From Anaerovorax sp. IOR16 (GTDB lineage Bacteria; Bacillota; Clostridia; Peptostreptococcales; Anaerovoracaceae): a DNA stretch of 64,000 nucleotides. Position numbers and translations under genes: made by a program. Positions 35,560-44,850 of this stretch are shown here, in pieces. Location of the stretch: NCBI RefSeq assembly GCF_017168145.1, contig NZ_JADQTL010000011.1:186001-250000 (forward strand), read 5' to 3'. Under the pieces are notes generated by a model. It did no database searches, was not told the DNA's origin, and saw only the letters and a program-made list of their open reading frames with translations. Position 1 is the first letter of the stretch, and each line of letters begins with the position of its first letter.

Positions 35560-36374
35560 AAAGTATGAAATATAAAAAAACCACTTTTATCATTGTATTA
35601 TCGATAGCTATATTAACGATTTTGTTTGCAATCATTGCCCCTATTTTTGCTCCCAATGATCCTTTGGCAACCGATTTTGTAAGAATTTTGGAGGAACCAA
35701 GTGATCAATACCCATTAGGGACAGATCAAGTGGGTAGGTGTATTTGTTCTAGGATCCTTTATGGTGCGAGAGTTTCGCTTGGAATGACATTTTTGCTTTT
35801 GGTTTTATTATTTATACTGGGAGTTGTCATTGGAATTGTTGCAGGAATGGCGAATGGAATTGTAGATACAATTATTATGCGAGCTTCCGATATTGTCCTT
35901 TCTTTCCCCGGTCTCATATTTGCGATTGCAATCGTTGGTATGTTAGGTCCTGGTATGTTAAATACCATCATTGCTTTGTCAGTTGTTTGGTGGACAAAGT
36001 ATGCCAGATTAGCAAGGGTTCTTGTTATGTCGGTTAAAAACAGCGAATATATGGATGCTGGAAAAATGGCAGGAGCAGGAAGATTAAAATTAATTTCTCA
36101 TTATGTTCTTCCCAATATTATTTCTCCGCTTATAGTGCAATTTGCATTGGATATTGGAGGAATGATGTTAACACTTTCCGGTTTGTCTTTCTTAGGTTTG
36201 GGCGTGCAGCAACCAACTCCCGAATGGGGGAATATGTTAAGCGAAGGTCGAGCCTATCTACAGACAGCTCCTTGGTTATTAATCTACCCCGGGTTAGCAA
36301 TATTTATAGTAGTAGCTATCTTTAATACGTTAGGTGATATGGTAAGAGATATACTTGATCCTAAGCATGTTTAA
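35556..36374 (+). CDS. ABC transporter permease, nickel/peptide (NikC/DppC) type
   Basis: 272 residues, about six membrane helices. Typical DppC/NikC features are PLGTDQVGRCICSRILYGARVSL after the first helix, the EAA loop MSVKNSEYMDAGKMAGAGRLKLISHYVLPN, and LSGLSFLGLGVQQPTPEWGNML at the end. The ATG overlaps the previous stop, so the two permeases are co-translated. It pairs with the permease at 34618 to form the membrane channel. Confidence 0.88.
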   Translation: MKSMKYKKTTFIIVLSIAILTILFAIIAPIFAPNDPLATDFVRILEEPSDQYPLGTDQVGRCICSRILYGARVSLGMTFLLLVLLFILGVVIGIVAGMANGIVDTIIMRASDIVLSFPGLIFAIAIVGMLGPGMLNTIIALSVVWWTKYARLARVLVMSVKNSEYMDAGKMAGAGRLKLISHYVLPNIISPLIVQFALDIGGMMLTLSGLSFLGLGVQQPTPEWGNMLSEGRAYLQTAPWLLIYPGLAIFIVVAIFNTLGDMVRDILDPKHV

Positions 36375-36419
36375 ACACATGTTAGATATAAATAATATTA
36401 TTAAAAGGAGCGAAAGGAA

Positions 36420-37952
36420 ATGAAAAAAGTTATAGTAATTCTACTAGTTATAGCACTTTGTTTTACGCTAGGGGCTTGCAATCAAAATCAACCTACCGAT
36501 GCTGGAAAAACAAAAACATTGAATGCAGCTACCTATTGGATGTCTGATGATGCGGAACCAACAAAAGGATGGAATGGATGGGTAGTAGCTCGTTTTGGTG
36601 CAGGGGAGAATCTTGTGCAACTCGATGAGAATATGAGATTTAAAGAGGTTATTGCAGAGTCGTGGAAGCAGATTGATGAGCTTACTACGGTGTTTACGAT
36701 AAGAGAAGGTATAAAATTTCATAATGGAAATCCAGTTGATGCTAAGGCATGTAAGGAATCAATTGAACGAGCATTAGAAATAACGGATCGAGAAGATGTA
36801 AAGCTTCCGATTGATTCTATTACAGCAGAAGGACAAAAATTAACGATTAAGACGTCCCAAATATTCCCTACTTTAATTAATTTATTGGCAGATCCTGTGT
36901 ATATTATTGTGGATGCATCTGCGGATGATGGAGATAATTTTGCCTTTCAGCCAATTTGTACCGGCCCTTTTCAAATTACAGAGTATCAACCGGATGTTGG
37001 ATTAAAACTTAAAAAAAATGAAAATTATTGGAAATGCGATGTGGATGTAGATACGATTGATGTAAAACTTATTGCAGATACTTCTGCACGTGCTATGGCT
37101 TTACAATCAGGAGAAGTTGATTTTGCAACAGCATTAAATCGAAAAGATTTAGGATTGTTTGAAGGAAATGAGGAATATGTAGTACAGCGAGGCCCGAATT
37201 TACGTGTGGCATTTTTAGCATTTAATATGAAGAAGCCGTATATGCAAAATTTGGAATTCAGACAAGCTCTTACATATGGTATCGATAAAAAGACATATGC
37301 AAAGGAATTGTATGATGCCACTATGGCAAAAGGGCCATTTAATGAATCACTTTCTTTTGGATATAAGGGAGAGGATTATTATTCCTATGATCCGGATAAA
37401 GCAAGGGAGTTATTGGATAAGGTGGGATTTGTTGATACAGATGGTGATGGCATTCGAGAAATGAATGGAAAAAACATTGTGTTACAATTTGCTACACTTT
37501 CACATTTTGGAAGGGATGCGGCGAATACAGGAGTAGCAATGCAATCTCAATATAAAGAAATTGGATTGGGATTGGAAATTACGCAATATGAAAATTTATC
37601 AGAAATTGCTGATTCTGATAAAGTGGATATTATATGGGATCGTTGGACTTCTGCGCCTACCGCAGATCCTCAATATTTGTTTGAAACCGCTTATAAGACT
37701 GGTTCTCCGGCAAACCGTGGAAATTACAGTAATAAAGAATTTGATGCTGTGTGTGAGGAACTGAAAACCACTTTTGGTAAAGGGGAACGAGATAAATTAG
37801 GAATAAAAGGTTCGGAAATTCTGATGAAAGATGCCGGAGTTGTCTTTTTATTCTATTTAGAAGGATCGGTAGTTACAAGAAGCAATGTAGAGGGAATTCA
37901 TAGATTTGTTTCTGACATATATCATATCGATGAAAGAGTAAAAATGAAATGA
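36420..37952 (+). CDS. ABC transporter substrate-binding lipoprotein, NikA/CntA-like
   Basis: A 510-residue SBP_bac_5-type binding protein. The signal peptide ends with lipobox LGAC (Cys 20). Family marks are VFTIREGIKFHNGNPVDAKA near residue 100 and CTGPFQITEYQPDVGLKL near residue 180. The opening NAATYWMSDDAEPTKGWNGW recalls NikA-type nickel/cobalt binding proteins rather than oligopeptide binders. Placed after the permeases in a riboswitch-controlled operon. Cobalt is the inferred ligand, perhaps with an organic chelator. Confidence 0.85.
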   Translation: MKKVIVILLVIALCFTLGACNQNQPTDAGKTKTLNAATYWMSDDAEPTKGWNGWVVARFGAGENLVQLDENMRFKEVIAESWKQIDELTTVFTIREGIKFHNGNPVDAKACKESIERALEITDREDVKLPIDSITAEGQKLTIKTSQIFPTLINLLADPVYIIVDASADDGDNFAFQPICTGPFQITEYQPDVGLKLKKNENYWKCDVDVDTIDVKLIADTSARAMALQSGEVDFATALNRKDLGLFEGNEEYVVQRGPNLRVAFLAFNMKKPYMQNLEFRQALTYGIDKKTYAKELYDATMAKGPFNESLSFGYKGEDYYSYDPDKARELLDKVGFVDTDGDGIREMNGKNIVLQFATLSHFGRDAANTGVAMQSQYKEIGLGLEITQYENLSEIADSDKVDIIWDRWTSAPTADPQYLFETAYKTGSPANRGNYSNKEFDAVCEELKTTFGKGERDKLGIKGSEILMKDAGVVFLFYLEGSVVTRSNVEGIHRFVSDIYHIDERVKMK

Positions 37953-37972
37953 TTTGAATGGAGTCGGAAAAA

Positions 37973-38761
37973 ATGACAAATCAGTTGCTTGAAATAAAAT
38001 CTCTCACTGTTAAATATAACGGTGAGAGAAACATTATTGAAAATATAAATATGTCGATAGGGCATAAGGAAATCATTGGTATTGTTGGTGAGAGTGGAAG
38101 TGGCAAGACAACATTGATAAGGTCGATTATCAATTTACTTTCTTCAGGAGGGAAAATCGTATCTGGTGAAATCATATTTAATGGAGAGGACCTACGTAAG
38201 TATCGTAAAAATAAGTGGAAAACGATTCGGGGAAATGAGATTTGCATGATTTTTCAAGACGCAGGATCCTTTTTAAATCCAATTCAAAAAATTGGTGTAC
38301 AGTTTGTAGAAAGTATTCAAAGCCATATTGATATTTCAAAACAGGAAGCAATCAAAAAGGCAGAAGAAACCTTAATAAAAATGAATTTTAATGATAGTTC
38401 CCGAATAATGGATTCTTATCCTTTTCAGTTAAGTGGGGGAATGAAGCAAAGAGTTGGTATTGCTATGGCATTGGCAATGGAGCCCAAATTGATATTAGCA
38501 GATGAGTCAACCAGTGCGCTGGATGTAATCACACAAGCACAGGTAATAAATGAGTTGATTGAGCTTAGAAATAGTTTTGATACAAGTATCATAATTGTTA
38601 CGCATAACATCGGTTGCGCAGCATATATGGCAGATAGAATCATGGTAATGAATCATGGAAAAATTGTAGAATTTGGTTTGAAGGAAGATGTTATAACAAA
38701 CCCACAAGAGGATTATACAAAGAATTTACTAAATTCTATTCCTGAACTGGAAGGGTGTTGA
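37973..38761 (+). CDS. ABC transporter ATP-binding protein (NikD/DppD type)
   Basis: A 262-residue ATPase: Walker A GESGSGKTT, Q-loop FQDAGSFLNP, signature LSGGMKQR, Walker B LILADEST and switch His in VTHNIG. It lacks the cysteine-rich C-terminal oligopeptide tail seen in its partner. The ATG at 37973 with GGAG nine bases upstream is chosen; an ATG at 37958 in frame has no ribosome site. The stop overlaps the region of the next start. Confidence 0.9.
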   Translation: MTNQLLEIKSLTVKYNGERNIIENINMSIGHKEIIGIVGESGSGKTTLIRSIINLLSSGGKIVSGEIIFNGEDLRKYRKNKWKTIRGNEICMIFQDAGSFLNPIQKIGVQFVESIQSHIDISKQEAIKKAEETLIKMNFNDSSRIMDSYPFQLSGGMKQRVGIAMALAMEPKLILADESTSALDVITQAQVINELIELRNSFDTSIIIVTHNIGCAAYMADRIMVMNHGKIVEFGLKEDVITNPQEDYTKNLLNSIPELEGC

Positions 38762-38763
38762 AG

Positions 38764-39708
38764 ATGATGGGAAATACGATTCTTGAATTGCAAGGTATTA
38801 ACAAATATTTTAGAGATAATACAGGAAATAGTTTTCATGTAATTAAAGATGTAAATTTAAGTCTGCGCCAAGGGGAATGCATTGCAATTGTGGGTGAAAG
38901 TGGATGTGGCAAAAGTACACTTGCAAAACTAATCTCACAATTGATACCGGTTACAAAAGGGAGCATGTTTTACAACGGGAAAGACGTTACCAATTTACAT
39001 GGTGCACAATTAAAGGAATATTATAAGAATGTTCAAATGATCTTTCAGAATCCATTAAGTACTTTTAGTCCAAGAATGAAAATTGGTTCGTATATGGTTG
39101 AACCATATTTAAATTTCAAATTAATGAATAAAAAAGAGGCATTAAATTATGCGAAAGAATTATTAGAAACGGTTGGATTAAGCAAAGATTTTATTGACAG
39201 GTATCCAAATGAGTTGAGTGGAGGGCAGCTTCAAAGAGTTGTTATAGCTAGAACAATTGGCTTAAAACCGGATGTAATCATATGTGATGAATGTACTTCT
39301 GCCTTAGATGTTTCCATACAGAAGCAAATCATTCACCTTTTGCTTGAATTACAGAGTAATACAAAATTTTGCAATATATTTATCACCCATGATTTGGCAC
39401 TTGCAGAAAGTATTAGTGATAAAATATATGTTATGTATTTAGGCGAAATAGTAGAGATATTAAGGAGTAAAAATATATCGAGAGACGCAAAGCATCCTTA
39501 TACGAAAGCTTTGTTAAACGCTGTATTTTCGGCGAAAAATACTAATAAAAATATAGAAGTAATTAAACCTCAGATTCAAGATTATACGATTAAAAAGGGT
39601 TGTTTGTTTGCTCTACGTTGTCCAAATGCTAGTGAAAACTGTTATAGAGAAAAACCGTGCTTAAAATATTTGAATTTGAGATGCAGTGTTGCTTGTAATT
39701 TGTATTGA
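38764..39708 (+). CDS. ABC transporter ATP-binding protein (NikE/DppF type)
   Basis: About 314 residues: Walker A GESGCGKST, Q-loop FQNPLSTFSP, signature LSGGQLQR, Walker B VIICDECTSALD, switch His ITHDLA. The C-terminal oligopeptide/nickel ABC domain contains a Cys cluster (KKGCLFALRCPNASENC, PCLKY). GTG 38755 and ATG 38767 are other possible starts; GGAAGGG favours 38764. It closes the transporter operon ahead of the terminator at 39723. Confidence 0.9.
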   Translation: MMGNTILELQGINKYFRDNTGNSFHVIKDVNLSLRQGECIAIVGESGCGKSTLAKLISQLIPVTKGSMFYNGKDVTNLHGAQLKEYYKNVQMIFQNPLSTFSPRMKIGSYMVEPYLNFKLMNKKEALNYAKELLETVGLSKDFIDRYPNELSGGQLQRVVIARTIGLKPDVIICDECTSALDVSIQKQIIHLLLELQSNTKFCNIFITHDLALAESISDKIYVMYLGEIVEILRSKNISRDAKHPYTKALLNAVFSAKNTNKNIEVIKPQIQDYTIKKGCLFALRCPNASENCYREKPCLKYLNLRCSVACNLY

Positions 39709-39722
39709 AATAAATTTTATGT

Positions 39723-39750
39723 GACAGGATGATTATCCTGTCTTTTTTTA
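39723..39750 (+). terminator. Terminator of the ABC transporter operon
   Basis: Stem GACAGGAT/ATCCTGTC with GATT loop and T7. The stem is the same as at 11454. Confidence 0.9.
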
Positions 39751-39893
39751 TTGTTGTACTTATATGAATCGACGGAAGGGAGAGGGCTCGACTTCAATTT
39801 CATAAGATTTACTATTTGTAATATTCTTGCAATTGGTTCACCTATTTTGTAGAATAATCTATAGGGTAAAGCAATCGTAGAAGGAAAATAATT

Positions 39894-40706
39894 ATGAAAG
39901 AATATTTAACAACAGGAGAATTTGCTTCACTATGTGGAGTAAAAAAAGACACAATACTCTATTATGATGAAATTGGAATTTTGAAGCCGGATTATTTTGC
40001 TGAGAATGGATACCGATATTATTCTCCCAATCAGGTTATGATTTTCGAAATCATAGCTTCATTAAAAGCTATGGGAATGTCCTTAAAAGAAATACAAAAA
40101 TATAGATCAAAGCAGAATACAAAAGAATTTCTCGACTTATTAAAGGAGAAAAGACATGAACTAATAGAAATGCAAAGACACTTATCTTATACAAAGAAGT
40201 TTGTAGACAATACAATCGGAATTATCGAAACTTCACTTAATATCAATATTGGAGAGATTTATCTGGAACAATGTGATGAAGAATATATGGTGATTACAAC
40301 AACACCCTCATTAGATGACATGAATGATAAAAGCTATTGGGTTAAGATAGAAGAATTAACAGAATATTTTAATCATAAAAAATTGGGTAATGTATTTCCT
40401 ATAGGAGAAATTGTTCTGAAGAAAAATTTTGAACAAAATAATTTTCGCTCTGATTATTACAGCAGCAAACCGATACGAAAGATTATTGGTCCCAATATAC
40501 ACCGAAAACCCGCAGGAAAGTATGCTATTTTATATCATAGAGGTTCCTATAAAACTTTATCCGCTGCTTATACAAAGATGAAAGAGTACATAGAAAAAAA
40601 TAACCTTAAAATCAAGGGTGATATATATGAACAAGATCAGTTATATCTATTTTCAGAGTCCAATCCAAACGATTATTTAATGAAAATTTCTATACCTGTT
40701 GAATAA
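39894..40706 (+). CDS. MerR family transcriptional regulator with effector-binding domain
   Basis: 270 residues. The N-terminal MerR winged helix reads YLTTGEFASLCGVKKDTILYYDE, with GYRYYSPNQ at the second wing. A coiled linker (LLKEKRHELIEMQRHLSYTKKF) follows. The C-terminal ~150 residues resemble the GyrI/BmrR small-molecule-binding fold (GKYAILYHRGSYKTLSAAYTKM). It lies beside the methyltransferase operon, whose promoter has a MerR-type 19-bp spacer and palindrome, so it is the likely regulator of that operon. Confidence 0.88.
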   Translation: MKEYLTTGEFASLCGVKKDTILYYDEIGILKPDYFAENGYRYYSPNQVMIFEIIASLKAMGMSLKEIQKYRSKQNTKEFLDLLKEKRHELIEMQRHLSYTKKFVDNTIGIIETSLNINIGEIYLEQCDEEYMVITTTPSLDDMNDKSYWVKIEELTEYFNHKKLGNVFPIGEIVLKKNFEQNNFRSDYYSSKPIRKIIGPNIHRKPAGKYAILYHRGSYKTLSAAYTKMKEYIEKNNLKIKGDIYEQDQLYLFSESNPNDYLMKISIPVE

Positions 40707-40733
40707 TGGACCATTATAAATGTAGTAATAAGC

Positions 40734-40778
40734 AGGGGAACAAGCTGTTTTCCATTTCTTGCTCCCCTAAAATTTTTT
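40734..40778 (+). terminator. Terminator of the MerR gene
   Basis: An 11-bp stem AGGGGAACAAG/CTTGCTCCCCT (one wobble) followed by AAAATTTTTT. Downstream 40779-40815 is an AT and TTTA simple repeat. Confidence 0.75.
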
Positions 40779-40820
40779 ATAATTAATTATATATATATAT
40801 TTATTTATTTATGTACTTTC

Positions 40821-42260
40821 TTATCTAGCTGCTTCAATGATGGAATCCAGTTTCTTTCGAATTTCCTCATTAAGTCTCTCCAATTCATATTCTGCAAAGA
40901 TACGTTTCGCCTCTTTATTGGCGCGTTGCACAATGTTTAAGGAACCCTCTTTTTCCCAAAGAGATGCGGATTTCCGATCAATTAATTTTGCTGTTGAAAT
41001 TTCTTTGCGCATATATTTTAAGGTATGTCTTTGTCCTAAATAATTCCCAGCGGGTCCTACCGCGGTAATTACATCCAGGGCCAGTGTATCCTCATTTACT
41101 TCGATTCCTTGTTCTGCTCGTTTAAACATGTGCACAAATTCTGCATCCATCAGCAGCTGTTCATAGCTGACCGCCATCCCCATATCCATCATTCCCATGC
41201 CATAAATGAGGCTGGTTTTCGCAAGGGCTGGGATTAAACCTGTTAGGGTTTTTTCATGACCAATCTGCGCATCCATACACTTACTGTCTGCCTATGTTCC
41301 ACCAACCTTTGTCGGTATCTTGTAATACTTCCCAAGTTGAGCTACTGCTGCGCCAAACATACCGTGTTCCGGTGCGCCTACCGGGGAGCTGACAAATTTC
41401 ATATCCATAATGGTTGTTGAACTGCCATACATAACAGGGTTACCCGGATTGACTAACTGAGCTAACACAATGCCGGCCAGTATTTCTGCATTGGTTACCA
41501 CCAGGGTACCTGCGAGAGTTGACGGAGTGGTACCTCCTACAAGTCCCATTGAGAGTATGCTGATTGGAAGACCAGCCTTAGCAGTTTCAATGATAACCTC
41601 TGACGCACCCTCATGAATCTCCAGCAGACTATTGGGGCAAACGCAAAGGGTTAGAAATGGACGTTCGCGAAGCTGATCTCTTCCACCTGCTATGGCAGCT
41701 GCCATGTCAATAACCAGGTTAGCATTTTTGCCGTTTTCCGCGTCCAAAATAGCGTGCTTTGTCGTATTGCAGAAGACTGCTCTTGCCTCGTATAGATCTT
41801 TTAGGTGAGCAGGAGCTTCTTGGGAAGCAACCGCTGTCGTAAAAGCATTGATTTCTGGAATTGAATCCACAAACCTTGCCACGTTGCCAAGATCATTAGA
41901 ATCCGATGTTTTTCGTTCGCCTGTTTCTAAGTCAACAATTTCAATGCCGGTCCCAAAGTTTGTATAAAAGACTTTGTCACTCCCTAGTTCAAAATCATTC
42001 TTTGGATTTCTGCCACACATAGTATAGTGTGCCGGTGTCTTGGAAATTGCATCGTTTACTAAATCCTCTGGAAAGCGAATGAGACCGGAATCTTCATCAA
42101 CGATGCAGCCTGCATTTTGATAAATTTCCTTTGCTTCTTTTCCATATACCCGAACGCCATAGTTTTTCATCACAGAAAGACTAGTGGCATGAATCTTCTC
42201 TAGATCTTGTTCACTTAAAATCTGATAAGATGGTAATGGGTTCTCATAAGAAAATTTCAT
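40821..42260 (-). CDS. mttB: Trimethylamine methyltransferase MttB family, with in-frame amber codon (probable pyrrolysine)
   Basis: Two abutting frames are in the same phase and are separated by a single TAG at 41294-41292. Read through, they give a 479-residue MttB-family protein of normal length. The context is KVGGT-[TAG]-ADSKCMDAQIGHEKT, the place where methanogen MttB carries pyrrolysine. Both sides are intact, with no other disruption. The MttB family moves a methyl group from a quaternary or tertiary amine to a corrinoid protein. No corrinoid protein or pyl genes are in the window, so they must lie elsewhere. AGGAGGG precedes ATG 42260. It is second in the operon. Confidence 0.85.
41292..41294 (-). 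other. In-frame amber codon, candidate pyrrolysine site
   Basis: TAG on the minus strand within mttB. Sense frame continues with conserved sequence on both sides. Confidence 0.8.
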
Positions 42261-42283
42261 ATAATCCCTCCTTATTAAATTGA

Positions 42284-43681
42284 TTAAATTTCATTTTTTA
42301 TTACGTAAGTATCTGCATCAGCACAAATTTTATCTATTTCAGCTACTACTTCTTTAGGTAATTCATCTTCAATAGGACCTTCTAAAATCTCTCGAACTAT
42401 TTTATTCGCAATGGCAATAGAATCTGATTTTTCATTAATCGATCCACGCAGTACGGATGGAAAATAAGGTGAAGAATAAATTTCATCTTTGTCACGGAAA
42501 TTTATCATTGTAGATTTATGAGCAAGAAAAGCACCGCCAGGGCCTTCTTTTTTTATTTCATCTACCAGATCCGTATTCGCGTTAATCCGAATTCCTCGGC
42601 AAATACGTAAAGTTCGCTGAGCAATCTCATCTTCTGTTAGAATCATTTCAAGGCTTACGGCCATTCCATTATCACAGGTACCAATTCCATCGATTAAATC
42701 AGCGCCCCCTAAGTATGCAGGCATGGTTTCAAAAGTTCCTCCTCCAGTTACACAGCAAGGCAGACCATAATATCTGGCTAAAGCTGTACCGCCTAAACTA
42801 ACTAAAGGTGCTTCTCCGCTTTTCACATAAGCGCCACTTCTTACATCAGCTGCCCCGGAAGCAACACCGTAAATTACAGGCCAGCCTGGATTTGCTGTTT
42901 GGAAGATGGTTATAGCTGAAAGGACTTCTGCATTAATCTGTACGATTGTAGAGAAAATAGATGCCGGTGATGTAAGTCCAATTAAAGGCATTGGATAGAT
43001 GTTAACAGGTACATGATAGTCGGATAATTCCAAGTAGGCATCCAGCATGTTAGCATCTTGAGTTAGTGGTGAAACCGGACAGTACAATACCGAAGCTATT
43101 TTTCTTTTAATAAATTCTTCTTTAGAACCTGTTAATAAGTCGAGAATTTTTTTTGCATAGCCAGATTCAATTGTGTTGCTTAGTTCAAACTGTACATGTT
43201 TGGAGGTTCCCTGAATAATCGCAGCCATCTCGTGGAGACAATGTGTTTTCTCCGGGACGTCTACGGCTGAACATCCAGTCCAAGCTACCATACCGGTTAT
43301 TGTTTTCTGAAAAACTCTCCCTACATTCCTAACATCTTCCTTGGTGCTTTCACGTTGCTCTCCGGTGTAAGGATCGTAAATATTGGTACAAATACCAGAC
43401 ATAGTATGCCTGCTTTCATAGGATGGAATCTCGTAGTCATACTTAGAATTTCTTGCTGCCAGCACTATTTTTTTGGGAGCTTTTTTAAGCGCTTCCATGA
43501 TACGGTCTTCTGTAAAATATACTCTTTGTGTTTCATCGTCTACCTGTGCACCGGCTTCTTTCATCAGTTGGTATGCTCTGCGGCTTTTGACCCAAATTCC
43601 CGTGTTTTCCAGAAGCTCCATAGTTTTCTGATGAACCAGTTTAATCTCTTCTTGTGAGAAAATTTCCGCCTTGAATCTCAT
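42284..43681 (-). CDS. MttB-family methyltransferase without pyrrolysine (MtgB-like)
   Basis: 465 residues, a paralogue of the next gene in the operon. It aligns across the whole TIM barrel (LVHQKTMELLENTGIWV, SGICTNIYDPYTGE, PVSPLTQDANMLDAYLEL). At the pyrrolysine position it reads CVTGGGTFETMPAYLGGAD, with no stop codon. Non-pyrrolysine members include glycine betaine:corrinoid methyltransferases, so a quaternary amine is the likely substrate type. GGAGGTAACTC precedes the ATG, which overlaps the stop of a 16-codon upstream frame. Transcribed from a MerR-type promoter 200 bp upstream. Confidence 0.88.
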   Translation of the reverse strand: MRFKAEIFSQEEIKLVHQKTMELLENTGIWVKSRRAYQLMKEAGAQVDDETQRVYFTEDRIMEALKKAPKKIVLAARNSKYDYEIPSYESRHTMSGICTNIYDPYTGEQRESTKEDVRNVGRVFQKTITGMVAWTGCSAVDVPEKTHCLHEMAAIIQGTSKHVQFELSNTIESGYAKKILDLLTGSKEEFIKRKIASVLYCPVSPLTQDANMLDAYLELSDYHVPVNIYPMPLIGLTSPASIFSTIVQINAEVLSAITIFQTANPGWPVIYGVASGAADVRSGAYVKSGEAPLVSLGGTALARYYGLPCCVTGGGTFETMPAYLGGADLIDGIGTCDNGMAVSLEMILTEDEIAQRTLRICRGIRINANTDLVDEIKKEGPGGAFLAHKSTMINFRDKDEIYSSPYFPSVLRGSINEKSDSIAIANKIVREILEGPIEDELPKEVVAEIDKICADADTYVIKNEI

Positions 43682-43728
43682 GAGTTACCTCCTTTTTCTG
43701 CATTAACATCATGCATTTCCTTCACCAT
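43678..43728 (-). CDS. Possible 16-residue leader peptide
   Basis: ATG at 43728-43726 with AAAAGGAGGAAGTTAG upstream encodes MVKEMHDVNAEKGGNS. Its stop overlaps the methyltransferase start as ATGA. The strong ribosome site and exact coupling suggest a leader or a remnant of a deleted gene. Too short to judge by composition. Confidence 0.45.
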   Translation of the reverse strand: MVKEMHDVNAEKGGNS

Positions 43729-43882
43729 CTAACTTCCTCCTTTTCAAATCGTTTCATTTAACCATTGTTACGTTTCTTCTAAAAATTATTAATAAGAGAT
43801 TTGATAGAATTTAAATTGATTTATTGGGATAATTAATTCTGTTCTAGGGGTAGTATTCATGTATTTATTTTTTATATTTTGA

Positions 43883-43913
43883 ACTATACAGTATGGGGTA
43901 ACCCCATAGTCAA
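43883..43913 (-). promoter_or_regulatory. MerR-type promoter of the methyltransferase operon
   Basis: On the minus strand TTGACT (43913-43908) and TATAGT (43888-43883) are 19 bp apart. Between them lies the dyad TATGGGGTTACCCCATA (43908-43892). A long spacer filled by a palindrome is the hallmark of MerR-family activation. The divergent 43729-44092 stretch holds nothing else clear apart from the ribosome site of the next gene. Confidence 0.75.
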
Positions 43914-44092
43914 GGGGTGAAAAATAATTATAAAATAGGGATTGATTTAACTTAGAGCAGCTGGGGAGGTTCTTATACTATAGTTGAAATCGGTTTATAT
44001 TCATGATATGTTGAAATTAATTACTGAATGAATCAGCGTTACTTTTTTCGTTATCATAAGGTTCTATTATATTTATAAGGAGGTTTTTAACA

Positions 44093-44818
44093 TTGGAGTA
44101 TAAATTATTATCTAAAAGACTGAAAGAAATACTTAAAATGGAGAATGAAGCCGTAGGCATTAAATTCTTAAATGACAATCATTTGGCTGAAAATTACGAT
44201 CAAACTAAAAAATATACATTTTGTCAGTTTATTATGAAAGCTAGAGAGGGAAATAAGCTATTAGCGACGAGCCAAAATATATCTTGTGCAAATGGAGGCT
44301 CGGCATTAGGGTTTATGCCGGTTCCGGATAAATTAATGAGTGGAGAGTTTTTAGAACATCTTGGTACTTTCGAAAAAGAAGGAGCTAAAAAAACAATGGA
44401 AGAGATGCCCCGTTTTGAACAAAATCAATATACGGGTATTGCATTGGCACCTTTAAGCGAATTGGATTTTGAGCCGGATATTATTGTATTGGAATCTATG
44501 CCGGAGCATTTTATGTGGCTAAGTCTGGCTTCAATTCACAAAAAAGGTGGTAGATTAAACTTTTCAACAAGTATTTCTAATGGAACTTGTGTTGATATTA
44601 CAGTTGTTCCTTGGCTCACGCAGAAATTAAATGTCAGCCTAGGATGTTATGGCTGTAGGAATGCCACAAATATTCCTGATGACAATTTGCTTGCTGGCTT
44701 TCCTGGTAAACAATTAGAAGAAATTGTAGAGGCTTTAGAAAAAATCTCAACGAAAGCAATGCCAAGGACACGGGAGAAAAAGGCATATACACGTTTGATT
44801 AGTGAAACGATTCGTTAG
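44093..44818 (+). CDS. DUF169 family protein
   Basis: A 241-residue protein of the DUF169 family, function unknown, common in anaerobes with methyl-corrinoid and methanogenic metabolism. Family marks seen are VGIKFL near residue 23, CQFIMKAREG, SCANGGSALGF and SLGCYGCRNAT near the C-terminus, with conserved Cys residues. The start is TTG at 44093 with AAGGAGG eight bases upstream; no ATG fits. It is divergent from the methyltransferase operon and may belong to the same response. Confidence 0.8.
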   Translation: MEYKLLSKRLKEILKMENEAVGIKFLNDNHLAENYDQTKKYTFCQFIMKAREGNKLLATSQNISCANGGSALGFMPVPDKLMSGEFLEHLGTFEKEGAKKTMEEMPRFEQNQYTGIALAPLSELDFEPDIIVLESMPEHFMWLSLASIHKKGGRLNFSTSISNGTCVDITVVPWLTQKLNVSLGCYGCRNATNIPDDNLLAGFPGKQLEEIVEALEKISTKAMPRTREKKAYTRLISETIR

Positions 44819-44850
44819 GGTAGTTTAGGTAAAAAACAGGAGGCAATTAA

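Noticed and set aside
40779-40815. AT and TTTA simple repeats as a regulatory tract
   Set aside because: Lies between convergent gene ends after a terminator, so no role can be supported.
41292-42260. Reading mttB as a truncated pseudogene
   Set aside because: The stop is a single amber codon at the known pyrrolysine position and the downstream frame is intact and in phase.
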